Below are positions 1 to 9,614 of a stretch of DNA of 64,000 bases, one piece after another. The notes under the pieces were generated by a model, which had not been told where the DNA came from, did no database searches, and was given only the letters and a program-made list of their open reading frames with translations. The stretch spans positions 3,782,001 through 3,846,000 of the forward strand of contig NZ_CP072600.1 of assembly GCF_019891175.1 (NCBI RefSeq). The letters run 5' to 3'. Both the position numbers and the translations under genes were made by a program. The DNA is from Leptothermofonsia sichuanensis E412. GTDB taxonomy: Bacteria > Cyanobacteriota > Cyanobacteriia > Leptolyngbyales > Leptolyngbyaceae. Numbering within the stretch: the stretch's first letter is position 1; every line of letters starts with the position of its first letter.

Positions 1-729
1 ATGGAAAAAGTTAAATTTCAGGTACAGATTACTCCCTGCCCACCCTCTGCTCTGGGTGCCGACCAGATCACCTTTTTGTTCAGCCCCAACCCCGGCGAAC
101 CCCTGCAACCCCTGACAGAAATTGCCTCTGGGGGGGAAATGAGCCGCTTTCTACTGGCACTCCAGGCCAGCTTCACCCAGATTGATCCCGTTGGCACTCT
201 TGTCTTTGATGAAATTGATGTAGGTGTCTCCGGGCGAGTTGCCCAGGCGATCGCCGAAAAACTCCACCAACTCAGCCACCGCCATCAGGTTCTCTGTGTC
301 ACCCACCAGCCCATCGTTGCAGCAATGGCAGACCACCACTTGCGGGTCAACAAAGAAATCATTGGTGATAGCCCCCCTTCTACCAACGGCAGGCGTCCCC
401 AGGGTACAGGAAAGCGGAAAAGCCAGAACATCGAGAAATCTGACCCTGCAACTCCCCTTTCCCCTCTTCCCTCCGATGTCCGCACTGTTGTTCGGATTAC
501 TCCCCTCAGCAACCAGCAACGCCGAGAAGAACTGGCACAACTGGCAGGGGGAGACTCTGTTCAGGAAGCGATCGCCTTTGCCGATTCCCTGTTAACGCAA
601 GCTGCTAATCTCCGCCAAACCCATCCCATAGATTTAGCCCAGCCCTCAGAACCCCCCTCCGAATCAATCACAAAAGCTAAACCCCGATCTCGGACTTCCC
701 ATCTCAACAAACACCGCGATAAAGTGTGA
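1..729 (+). CDS. recN: DNA repair protein RecN, C-terminal part (5' end outside window)
   Basis: RecN is an SMC-like ATPase acting in recombinational repair of double-strand breaks. The visible 242 residues hold the C-terminal ABC half: the signature motif in TEIASGGEMSRFLLAL, Walker B in TLVFDEIDVGVSG, and the switch histidine region LCVTHQPIVAAMADHH. The ATG at base 1 is probably an internal Met, because a complete RecN is about 550-590 aa and the N-terminal Walker A half is missing. An unusual Ser/Pro/Lys-rich insert (about residues 123-160) lies between the switch region and the final helices, and the tail is also low-complexity. Family assignment is firm; the start is not in the window. 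Confidence 0.93.
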   Translation: MEKVKFQVQITPCPPSALGADQITFLFSPNPGEPLQPLTEIASGGEMSRFLLALQASFTQIDPVGTLVFDEIDVGVSGRVAQAIAEKLHQLSHRHQVLCVTHQPIVAAMADHHLRVNKEIIGDSPPSTNGRRPQGTGKRKSQNIEKSDPATPLSPLPSDVRTVVRITPLSNQQRREELAQLAGGDSVQEAIAFADSLLTQAANLRQTHPIDLAQPSEPPSESITKAKPRSRTSHLNKHRDKV

Positions 730-1069
730 GGACACCCCAATGAACTCCTGGCAAGATGAAGGGCAAATGCCTAAAATTTTTAACTAAACGCTTAGAATTT
801 CTCAGGAGTGGGCACTCTGACATTGAACCAACCAATGACAACAGAGAGCAATCGTAAACCTTAGTACACTCAATTTCGCGCTGTAATGCCAGAATCGTTC
901 TAGATTCGGAAAATAGCCATTCGGAAAATAGTCATCCCAGGGGTGCGATCGCCTTTTTATGTCCTGAGAATACCTGCTAAACCTCCCGGTTGCGGCACGA
1001 ATGGACAGAGCTTTCAGGGCATGGATTGCCAAGAGGTATTCATTATCCTAACAATTATCTAACGAGAAT
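730..1069. other. intergenic spacer between recN and the adenylate cyclase gene
   Basis: About 340 bp without a supportable gene. It contains a short direct duplication of CATTCGGAAAATAG near 920-945 and a HIP1 octamer near 946-953. The cyclase promoter is presumably here, but I cannot place it. Confidence 0.5.
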
Positions 1070-3787
1070 ATGACAACCACATCGCCGCATCTGCCCGAGA
1101 AAAACCGTGGCCACATCACTGTTGAGGCTGTTCCTCAAGTGGATAGGGTGGCCCAAACTAAGATTAAGGTGATTCCGACTCAGAGCGAGGCGGTTGCCAG
1201 CGACATGGTGACTGACCTGGGCACCCGGAAGGAAGAAGAATCCTCCTTCCCATCGGAAATCCAGCTTGCTCCCTCAGACAATGGTCAGGACCCTGGCAAA
1301 GGGGGTGCCCTGGCGACCCAGCGGGGAACCTTCCGCTCCTTCCTGGCTCCCCTGACCCAGGAACGGTTCAAAGAAGTTGTGACGGACGTAGAGCGGAAGC
1401 TGGAGATTGTGAATCAAACCCTGTCAATGCTGGATATGCAGGGGTTTGATTCGGTCCTGGAGGAAATGCTCAGTTCAATTACCGCCAAGACCGGAGAGTT
1501 GCTCAACGCCGACCGGACGACCATATTCTTGCTGGATAAGGAAAAAGACGAACTTTACACCACCGTTGCCAAGGAAGGGGGGGGGACTGTTGAAATTCGG
1601 GTTCCCACCGACAAAGGAATCGCGGGTGAAGTTGCCACTTTCAAAAAAGTAGTCAACATCCCCTTCGACTTTTTTGATGATCCCCGTTCCGTGCAGGCAA
1701 AGATCCAATACAAAAATACAGGCTACCGCACTTACACCATGCTGGCGCTCCCCCTGCTTAACGATCGGGATGAGCTGGTGGCGGTGATTCAGCTCATTAA
1801 CAAGCTGAAGAAAAACGCTGACGCCTCAGCCGATCTGGCCGACCGGATCGATCTGGAAGGCTTCACTACCCAGGATGAGCAAGTATTTCGAGAATTTGCT
1901 CCCTCTATCCGGTTGATTCTGGAATCCTCCCAATCCTTCTACGCCGCGACTCAAAAGCAGCGAGCTGCCAATGCCCTGATCCAGGCAACCCAGTCCCTCA
2001 GTAAAAGCAGTCTGGATCTGGAAGCAACGCTGAAGAATGTGATGGATGAAGCGAAGAAGCTGATGCATGCCGATCGCAGCACCCTCTGGTTAATTGACCC
2101 GGATCGTCACCAGCTCTGGACCAAAATCCAGATGGCAGATGGTTCCCTGCGGGAAATCCGAATTCCCAGAGATGCAGGGTTTGCTGGTCAGGTCGCTACC
2201 AGCGGGGAACCCCTGATGATTCCTTTTGATCTCTACGACCAGCCCAACTCTCAAACCTCAAAAGAAACGGACCAGCAAACGGGGTATCGCACATGCAGCA
2301 TGTTGTGTATGCCAGTATTCAATGCCGATGGTGAGCTGATTGGGGTTACCCAGTTGATCAACAAGATTAAGCAGGGAGACTATCCCCCCTACGACCCCAA
2401 GAACTACCCGGAAGCGCCTGAATGCTGGAAAGCGAGCTTCAACAACACTGACCAGGAATTCATGAAGACCTTCAACATTCAGGCAGGTGTGGCGTTGCAG
2501 AATGCCAAGTTATTTGAGACGGTCCGGCAGCAGGAACAGATGCAGCGAGACATTCTGCGATCGCTGACCAATGGCGTCATTTCCACCGACAAACAGGGCA
2601 ATATCGTTGCAGCAAATGAAAGTGCTAAAGAACTCCTGGGTATTACAGCGCAGGAAACCCTGGAAGGAAAGCCCATCGAAGACCTGATTCGCATCCAGAA
2701 AGGTGACTTTACCCGCTGGTTCCGCACAGCCCTGGAGGGCAAAGACGAAAAAAGCCGCAGCCAGTATTATCCAGATCAAACGCTGGAGCCGCTCCACGGT
2801 GGCGAGGTGCACAGCATTAACCTGTCAGTCAACACAATCGCTGATGCCAACAACAGCAAGCGGGTATCGGGAGCACTGGTTGTAATGGAAGACATCAGCG
2901 ATGAAAAACGGCTGAAGAGCACCATGTATCGCTATATGACCCAGGAACTGGCAGAACAGTTGCTGGAAAACCCCGATGCGGCCAAAATGGGGGGCGATCG
3001 CAAGGAAGTCACCGTTTTGTTCTCGGATATTCGCAGTTACACCACCCTGACCGAATCCCTCAAAGCCGAAGAAGTCGTGGAAATGCTCAACGAATACTTT
3101 GAGCAAATGGTGGATGCGGTGTTTGCCTACAAGGGCACCCTGGACAAATATATTGGGGATGCCATCATGGCAGTCTTTGGCTCTCCCCTACCACTTAAGG
3201 ACCATGAGTGGATGGCAGTCCAGACCGCCTTAGAAATGCGCCATCGCCTGGCAGAGTTTAACGCCAAACGAATTGCCCACCAGCAAACACCCATTCAGAT
3301 TGGCATTGGAGTAAACTCGGATGTGGTGATCAGCGGTAATATTGGCTCCAGCAAGCGGATGGAATTTACGGCGATCGGAGATGGCGTCAACCTGGGTTCC
3401 CGTCTGGAAGGAGCCACCAAACAGTACGGCACCGATATTGTGATCAGCGAATACACCTATCAGCCCTGTGCCGATCGCATCTGGGCACGAGAGTTAGACT
3501 ACATTCGAGTCAAGGGCAAGGATAAGCCGGTAAAAGTGTATGAACTGATCGGACTCCGGAGTGAACCATTGTCCATTGAGCAAGAGCAAATCATTGAGCA
3601 CTACCACAAAGGGCGGGCATACTACCTGGAGCGGAATTTTCCCATGGCAATGGCAGAGTTTGGCACGGTTTTGAACCTTAACAAGGACGACAAATCTGCC
3701 ACCCTCCACCTGAGCCGATGCCAGCACTGGCTCACCAACCCTCCCCCCGATAGCTGGGATGGCTCCTGGGCATTGACTGAGAAATAA
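1070..3787 (+). CDS. GAF-GAF-PAS class III adenylate cyclase
   Basis: Makes cAMP from ATP in the cytoplasm; cyanobacterial relatives are the CyaB-type cyclases whose GAF domains bind cyclic nucleotides. Order in the 905 residues: a variable N-terminus (1-100), GAF1 (about 130-285), GAF2 (about 310-475), PAS (about 495-610), cyclase homology domain (about 640-830), then a short helical tail. In the cyclase domain, metal-binding Asp are visible in LFSDIRSYTTL and IGDAIMAVF. The Lys of LDKYIGD and the Thr-Ala-Ile-Gly-Asp of EFTAIGDGVN fit adenine rather than guanine selection, and NLGSRLEG supplies the Asn/Arg pair. All catalytic residues appear present, so it should be active. It stands alone with no operon partner. 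Start ATG at 1070 is the first in frame; the N-terminal 70 residues are poorly constrained. Confidence 0.93.
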   Translation: MTTTSPHLPEKNRGHITVEAVPQVDRVAQTKIKVIPTQSEAVASDMVTDLGTRKEEESSFPSEIQLAPSDNGQDPGKGGALATQRGTFRSFLAPLTQERFKEVVTDVERKLEIVNQTLSMLDMQGFDSVLEEMLSSITAKTGELLNADRTTIFLLDKEKDELYTTVAKEGGGTVEIRVPTDKGIAGEVATFKKVVNIPFDFFDDPRSVQAKIQYKNTGYRTYTMLALPLLNDRDELVAVIQLINKLKKNADASADLADRIDLEGFTTQDEQVFREFAPSIRLILESSQSFYAATQKQRAANALIQATQSLSKSSLDLEATLKNVMDEAKKLMHADRSTLWLIDPDRHQLWTKIQMADGSLREIRIPRDAGFAGQVATSGEPLMIPFDLYDQPNSQTSKETDQQTGYRTCSMLCMPVFNADGELIGVTQLINKIKQGDYPPYDPKNYPEAPECWKASFNNTDQEFMKTFNIQAGVALQNAKLFETVRQQEQMQRDILRSLTNGVISTDKQGNIVAANESAKELLGITAQETLEGKPIEDLIRIQKGDFTRWFRTALEGKDEKSRSQYYPDQTLEPLHGGEVHSINLSVNTIADANNSKRVSGALVVMEDISDEKRLKSTMYRYMTQELAEQLLENPDAAKMGGDRKEVTVLFSDIRSYTTLTESLKAEEVVEMLNEYFEQMVDAVFAYKGTLDKYIGDAIMAVFGSPLPLKDHEWMAVQTALEMRHRLAEFNAKRIAHQQTPIQIGIGVNSDVVISGNIGSSKRMEFTAIGDGVNLGSRLEGATKQYGTDIVISEYTYQPCADRIWARELDYIRVKGKDKPVKVYELIGLRSEPLSIEQEQIIEHYHKGRAYYLERNFPMAMAEFGTVLNLNKDDKSATLHLSRCQHWLTNPPPDSWDGSWALTEK

Positions 3788-3794
3788 GCTGCAT

Positions 3795-3857
3795 TTACCC
3801 ATCCAGCGGACTCCGGACTCCCCGCCCACCCCGGTTTAATACATGGGTATAGATCAT
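3795..3857 (-). pseudogene. remnant of a second integron integrase (last 20 codons)
   Basis: On the minus strand these 63 bp translate to the residues from [11 protein letters not shown] through GVRSPLDG and a stop. That is exactly the C-terminus of the intact integrase at 25853-26824, including the catalytic Tyr. The DNA differs at many third positions from the intact copy, so it is an independent, diverged gene and not a recent duplication. Upstream of the Met the frame is lost (a TAG immediately precedes it). It lies just after the cyclase stop and marks the left edge of the accessory island. Confidence 0.8.
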
Positions 3858-4043
3858 CTACTTTTCTCAAGAAAAACCTGCTCCTGCTAACCTAAAACTT
3901 ATGCCAGTTGCTATTCACGCTACCGAGAAGGCTCTATTTAAGGTTTTCAGTAATGATTTTGCATTTTCGATACCAGCTTATCAACGTCCTTATGCGTGGA
4001 CAAGGGAACAAGCAAGTGAGCTATTGACAGATCTTCTGTCGTT

Positions 4044-4901
4044 GGTAATGTTCTAGGTTTGTTGTTTTCCTTACGAAGAACTGGTTAGATGGAGAAGTCA
4101 GTAGTTGCGGGAACTCAAGTTATGGTATTAGAACCAATTCACTGCCCTGTGTGTGATGGGATTGAGGTGATCAAACACGGCACAACACCAGACGGCAAAC
4201 AGCGCTACTTTTGTCAAAACTCAGGATGCCATCGGCGCACCTTTATTTTGCAATACACCTATCAAGGGTATCTGCCTGAAGTCAAGCAACAAATCAGCGA
4301 TATGGCAATGAATGGGAGTGGGATTCGAGACACTGCCCGTGTCCTTCACATTAGTCCAACGACGGTGATTGAGGAATTAAAAAAAAAGATCGTCAACTCA
4401 AAGCCGTGAATGAACTCAAACTGGCTGAGTTGGAACCCGCTCAAAGCATCGTAAAGCTTTGCCAGGGGGAAGATACAGAGGCAGAAGCCGATGAAATGTG
4501 GAGTTTTGTCCAGTCTAAAGCCCAGCAACGTTGGTTATGGCATGCAATTGACCATCACAGTGGAAAAATATTAGCTTATGTGTTGGCGACGCATCAAGAT
4601 GAAGCATTCCTCCAACTCAAAGCGTTATTAGAACCGTTTGGAATTATGCAGTTTTACACAAATGGTTGGGGAACCTATGAGCGGCAGCTTGACCCAAGTC
4701 TTCATACCGTTGGCAAACAGAACACGCAGAAGATTGAGCGTAAGCATTTAACTTTACGCACGCGCTTGAAGCGATTAGCTCGCAAAACTATTTGCTTTTC
4801 TAAGTCCATTCTGATGCATGACATTGTGATTGGGCTATTTATTAACCGTTATGAGTTTGGTTTTGCTATCTAACCTAAAACAACAAGTCTAGAACACGAC
4901 C
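4044..4901 (+). mobile_element. IS1-family element, copy 1 (858 bp)
   Basis: Imperfect terminal inverted repeats: GGTAATGTTCTAGGTTTG at the left, and GGTCGTGTTCTAGACTTG read inward from the right. It is flanked by a perfect 11-bp direct repeat CTTCTGTCGTT (4033-4043 and 4902-4912). That is longer than the usual 8-10 bp of IS1 but within its known range. It is the only one of the three IS1 copies here with matching flanks, so it is a simple insertion. Confidence 0.93.
4089..4873 (+). CDS. IS1 InsA/InsB' frameshifted transposase, copy 1
   Basis: InsA (4089-4409, 106 aa) has the Cys4-type zinc finger (CPVCDGIEVIKHG...CQNSGC) and a helix-turn-helix. InsB (4406-4873, 155 aa, GTG overlapping the InsA stop) has the DDE region. 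A run of nine A at 4379-4387 sits before the InsA stop, as expected for the -1 slippage that fuses the two in IS1. In this copy the second catalytic residue reads YTNGWGTY, where the other two copies have YTDGWGTY. The Asp-to-Asn change probably makes it inactive. Confidence 0.9.
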
Positions 4902-6269
4902 CTTCTGTCGTTTTTAGGTGACGGCTCTGAATCCGTAACTGATGCAAACCCATATTTTTTGGGGAGCATCGTTTTAATTAAGAATGAAGATGCTCCTGAA
5001 GCGGATGTAGTTGACGGGCAGCAGAGATTAACAACCATTACAATTCTCTTAGCTATTTTGAGAAGCCTGTTAAGCCAAGAAAGTGCTTCAGAAGTCACAA
5101 AATTTATTTATCAAAAAGGCAATAGATTTGAGGGTACAGACGATCGATATCGCCTTAAATTGCGGGAGAGAGATGAGGATTTCTTTCGTAAATATATACA
5201 AGATGAGAAAAGTTTAAATGCACTTTTAGAGCTTGACACCTCACAATTAACGGATAGTCAAAGAAATATTCAAACTAATGCACGGTACTTTCTAGAAGAG
5301 CTACGACAGATTTCTGAACAGCGCCTTGAGCAGTTTGTTCATTATTTAATGACACGCTGCTTTCTGGTAGTTGTTTCAACACCTGATCTTGATTCGGCAT
5401 ACCGAATCTTCTCTATTCTCAATGCTCGCGGTTTAGATTTAAGCCTTACTGATTTACTCAAATCCGAAATTATTGGGGCGATTGCCACGTCACAACAAGA
5501 AAAATATACAAGAATTTGGGAAGACGAAGAGGAAGATTTAGGTCGTGAAACATTTCAGGAGTTGTTTTCACATATTCGTATGATTTCTCGCAAAGCAAAA
5601 TTGCGAGAGACAGCCCTGAATGAATTTCGCAAATATATCCAACCTTAAAAAGAACCGCAAAAATTTATTGACGGAGTGCTTAAGCCATATTCTGATGCAC
5701 TAGAAATAATTAAGACGGCAAACTATCAAAGTGATAAAGAAGCAGAAGCTATCAATTCCTTATTCCGTTGGCTAAACCAAATTGATAACTTTGACTGGGT
5801 TCCACCAGCCATATTGTACTTCTCTAAAAATAGTCAAACTCCTGTTAACTTAAAACGTTTCTTAACCGATCTCGAAAGGTTGGCAGCAGGTTTAATGATT
5901 TTACGAGCAGATATTAACGATCGCATAGAAAGGTATGCAAGGCTGCTCTCTGCTATTGAAGAAGACTGGGATTTGTATGCACTAGACTCCCCGCTTCAAT
6001 TGACAGTTGATGAAGTAGAACGCATTGTTAAAACACTGGATGGAGATTTATATCTTATTAAACGAATTAGACAGTACGTTCTACTGCGTCTTGATTCTGC
6101 TCTTGCTCAAGGAGAAGCGAGTTATGACTATTCAGTTATTACTGTTGAGCATGTTCTACCTCAAAATCCAAGTGAGGGAAGCATTTGGCTACAATGGTTT
6201 CCTGTTGAAGAGGAACGTATTCAATATGTGCATCGCATAGGGAATTTAGCCTTGTTATCTCGGAAAAAG

Positions 6270-6697
6270 GTAATTGCTCAACTGGGGGTTGACAAGGCGA
6301 GAAAGAACACTAGAGTTAAAGGCATGAAAGAGCTTCCAGACCTCAAGCAACTCACAGACTCTGATAAGGACAGGCTGATCCAGACACTGTGGGATGAGCT
6401 GCAAAAGTTGCAACAAAAGAAGCCGAAAAAGACATCCAAGAATTCCAGTTTACCCCCTGCTCAAGGATTCAAAGCAGCAGTTAGCGAGCCTTCTGGCTCC
6501 CAAGAGATAAATCGAAGTGCGAGTGTGGGACGCTGTGGTGGTGGGCGTAAGCTGACTCCGAATCCCGACCAAATTATCCGCGCCGAAGTGAACAGGTGTA
6601 AAACTTGTGGTGTGAGTCTGTCTGGAACCCTTCAGCAATTGCTGCAACGCTATGAAAAAGTGGAGATTCCACCGATTCGCCCGGTTGTGACTCAAGT
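6270..6697 (+). mobile_element. IS66-family element, copy 1, left part only
   Basis: Starts with GTAATTGCTCAACT, the same end as the complete copy at 9615. It contains the first part of tnpC from ATG 6324 (MKELPDLKQLTDSDK... through the zinc-binding CKTCGVSL). Identity with the second copy stops abruptly after CTCAAGT at 6697. About 36 bp of unrelated sequence then separates it from the next IS. Its reading frame is open here, whereas copy 2 carries a one-base insertion. Confidence 0.85.
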
Positions 6698-6735
6698 TAT
6701 GATGTACCCCGAAAACTAGACAGAGGAATAAGATA

Positions 6736-7864
6736 TACCTTGTCAGGGTATAGTTTTTACTTGTTTAAAGGACTGAAAACGCAAGGTTAACAGTGAATCT
6801 AACTCAGGTTTATACGTCGTATGACACTGGTTGAGACAAGCAGTAATCGCCTCCTTAAATGCAGAGAAGTCAGCATAATAAATCGAATATAAGCATTGCT
6901 TCTTGACAAACTTCCACAAGCGCTCAATCAAGTTGAGATTGGGAGAATAGACCGTTAGATACAACAACTCAATGTTCAATGATTGAGCCAACTCCATCAC
7001 AACCGCACACTTCTGATACCGAGCGTTATCCAACACAAGCGTAATCGGAATGTCTAATCCCAGAGCTGCCAGTTTGTGCAGTAATTCACAGACACTTTGA
7101 GCGTTGATATAAGTCTCATTGGTGACGGTGATTAACGCATGAGTCACGGCGTTGAGGGCCCCTAAGACATTGAACCGTTGCCTTCCTGCCCCCGACTTGA
7201 TAAACAAGCGTTCAAAGCACCACAAAAACCCTAAGTAGGCCCCCAGAACAAAATGGGCAGCATCGACAAAGAAGACGGCTCTCTGACCTGCTTTTGCCTC
7301 TTGCAGTCGTGGGTCTAGTTTTTTTCGACGAACTCCTCCTGCGCTTCTACATCAGCTTTGGCGGGCAACATCCCCACTCGCCGACAACGCATCCCCATCG
7401 ATTTGAGAAACACCCTCACTTGCTCCCGACTACGGACAATACCAGTCAGTTCTTCGATCTTGGCGCAAGCCTGCGCTAGGGTCTTTGGAGGATTTGCCCG
7501 GAAGTATGCTTCCAAAGTCTGTTGATGTTGTTTCAGTTCACTCTGGGGTCGATAAAAGGTCAATTCTTTGAGATTGCCGATCCCCCCAGTTTCATAATCT
7601 CGCAGATAGCTCAACAACGTTGGTTTTGTCACCCGAAGCAACCGGGTAATTTCCTGATGCGAGTATCCTTGACTTTTGAGATACAACGCTTCCATTTTTT
7701 GTTGCACACGCGGATGTGGATGGTGAAAGCGTTCGTAATGTAGTTGCTCAATCTCTTCGGCACTAAAGCTCAGTTGGATCATTGGGAGGCACCGTGCTCA
7801 ACACTCAACGGTCTACCTCATTTCTACTTTATCTAGAGGGTAAAATCTATACCCCGGCAAAGTA
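6736..7864 (-). mobile_element. IS630-type element I, copy A (1129 bp)
   Basis: Ends TACCTTGTCAGGGTATAG and, read inward from the other side, TACTTTGCCGGGGTATAG, flanked by TA on both sides (6734-6735, 7865-7866), as IS630/Tc1 elements require. The right-hand TA is shared directly with the neighbouring element II. Confidence 0.93.
6743..7782 (-). CDS. IS630-type transposase (two frames), copy A
   Basis: First frame 7315-7782 (155 aa, helix-turn-helix, YLKSQGYSHQEITRLLRV). Second frame (ATG at 7225, to 6743) carries the DDE core: FVDAAHFVLG lies just before that ATG, then LVLDNARYQ and SPNLNLIERLWKF. The frames meet at an A-rich run at about 7318-7325. Here the run is G followed by seven A, where copies B, E and F have eight A. 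A -1 shift there gives a 346-aa transposase. Confidence 0.88.
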
Positions 7865-7866
7865 TA

Positions 7867-9092
7867 GTAGCTTGTCAAGAAAGAATTGAGGGATAGAGTC
7901 GCTTAAGTTTGATGCGAGCATCTTCAGTCGTAAATTGCCAATCAATGGTGCGAGATTGATCATTTCTGCGTTCTTCCCAAGCAGCAATTTCCCGTTTCAA
8001 CGTATCTTGATCTGGGATGCGACGATCCAAGCACTGACGGGCTAAAACACTGAGTTCAATTTCTGCCATGTTAAGCCAACTGCCATGTTTTGGTGTGTAA
8101 TGAATCTCTAATTTGTCTAGAATCCGCTTGGCTTCTTGAGGTGCAAACGTCTCATACAAGGCAGATGGGTCATGAATATTGAGTTGGTCATGCACGATGG
8201 TAATCCATTCGGCATCGGGGTAACGCACATCCACCAGATATTTCATTTGTTTGGCATAGTCTTGTTTGGTGCGCCGTTCAGTGACTTCTACATGCCGCCA
8301 TCCAGCTAAGGGTTCAGAAATCATGAAGAGATTACAGACCCCATTGCGTTCATATTCGTTCATATTCATAGTCATAGCGCTTCGGTTGACCGGGTTGGGG
8401 GGGGAGGGGAACTTGCGTTTCGAGGACTAATTGTTTGCTGGTTTCATCGAAACAAACGACCGGGTAGCGCGGGTCATAAGGGCGTGTATAAACGCTCAAA
8501 ACATCTTCCATGTAGTAAACAAACTCGCCATTGGACTTCGGCGGAATTACCCAGCATTCCTGCAACCAGGGTTTGAGTTCGTTTTTTTCAGCGTTTGCCG
8601 CACGGTTTCATGCGAAATGCTCTCTACATATCCCAACTCAACCAGTTGGTCTGCTAACAGGCGAACGCTCCATTTCCCTTGTCCTTCAGGAGTCTCGGCA
8701 CACGCCAGCGCAATCAAATGCGCTTCTTGTTCGCCATCGAGTAAGCGGGGCTTGGTTCGACTTGGAGTTTGACGCCCTAAGGCAGCCTCTAAACTCTGTG
8801 CAACAAAGCGTTGCCGGACTCGTTCAATCGTAGATACCCTAATATCGAGTGCATCACTGATATCTTGATCCCGCCAACCGCCGCCTTCCTGGTTGATGTC
8901 AGCTTTCAGCAAAGTTCGAGCATGATTGAGTTTATAAACGGATGTTTTTCCGGTTGTTGTCAGACTTTCTAAAGTCTCCCGCTCTTCACAGCTAAGGGCT
9001 ACGATGTATCTCTTTTGGGGCATGGTTGGTAAGAGGTATCTGCCTCTCCATTCTCCCCTAATCTATCCATCAAAACAAAGTTGACAGACTAC
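7867..9092 (-). mobile_element. IS630-type element II, copy 1 (1226 bp)
   Basis: Terminal repeats GTAGCTTGTCAAGAAAG and, from the other end, GTAGTCTGTCAACTTTG; flanking TA at 7865-7866 and 9093-9094. It inserted at the very TA that bounds copy A, or the reverse, so the two stand back to back without spacer. Confidence 0.9.
7875..9023 (-). pseudogene. IS630-type transposase of element II, copy 1 (disrupted)
   Basis: First frame 8547-9023 (158 aa, helix-turn-helix, MPQKRYIVALSCEER). Next frame 8350-8565 has CFDETSKQL (first Asp). Third frame 7875-8375 has IVHDQLNIHDP and HYTPKHGSWLNMAEIE (second Asp, Glu). The join of frames one and two is an A-run that may be a natural slippage site. The break between frames two and three is caused by a small tandem duplication of GTTCATATTC near 8345-8370, which the other copy lacks, so this copy is probably dead. 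Confidence 0.82.
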
Positions 9093-9614
9093 TAGTCTCA
9101 GTACAAGGGAAAGTCTTGAAGAACTGTCCAAAAAATTGACAAAGGCTCAGAGCGCAGACGATTTTTTCTGGAACGTTAAGCGTTCTATTGAACCTGAAAT
9201 ATCACAAGCAAAGTATATCGGTTTTGGAGGGGCAGTACTGAGTCGAACTCTTCGTGACTATTCAGCTAGTTTAGAGGAGCGTTTGAGGGTTGGAGCCAAA
9301 GTACGAATAATTTTGATGGATCCAGCAAGTACAGCTCCAGATCAAGCAGTGCTACGCAGTAAGGGGGTTAGCAGCCGTCAATTCTATATTGATACATTAC
9401 GGCCTACCCTTGAAAGAGTTGGAATGCTTGCAAATGCTTCTGACAAAATTGAATTAGGATTGCTTCCATATAAACCAGCATTTGGCATAGTGGTGATCGA
9501 CCCTGATGAACCGTATGGACGAATAATCGTTGAAATGTACCCACACCACTCTGATTCGTTTGCCCCCACTTTTGAGTTGCGACCGGATCGAGACCCTCAC
9601 TGGTATAAACATTT

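Larger units (their letters stand above)
3901..6269 (+). pseudogene. DUF262/DUF1524 (GmrSD-like type IV restriction) gene, broken by IS1, a nonsense codon and IS66
   Basis: DUF262 proteins are ParB-like nucleases, usually with a C-terminal DUF1524 HNH-like domain; GmrSD members cut modified phage DNA. The N-terminus (from 3901) has the family motif IPAYQRPYAW. IS1 copy 1 interrupts it after codon 48. Removing 4044-4912 restores LLSFLGDGSES and leads in frame into VVDGQQRLTTI. DUF1524 is seen as EHVLPQNP and HRIGNLALL near 6150-6255. There is an in-frame TAA at 5646-5648, with the same frame resuming at once (KEPQKFIDGVLKPYS), so it is a point nonsense change. At 6270 an IS66 element cuts the gene again, and the last part of DUF1524 is lost. 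About 500 codons survive. It is inactive as it stands. Confidence 0.88.

Noticed and set aside
3622-3870. 82-aa minus-strand ORF starting MRKVDDLYPCIKPGW
   Set aside because: It is a frame-shifted reading of the integrase remnant running into the antisense of the cyclase gene; the real signal is in another frame.
6698-6733. end of another IS (TGTACCCCGAAAACTAGACAG)
   Set aside because: It looks like an IS terminus, but with only 36 bp and no partner end I cannot assign a family.
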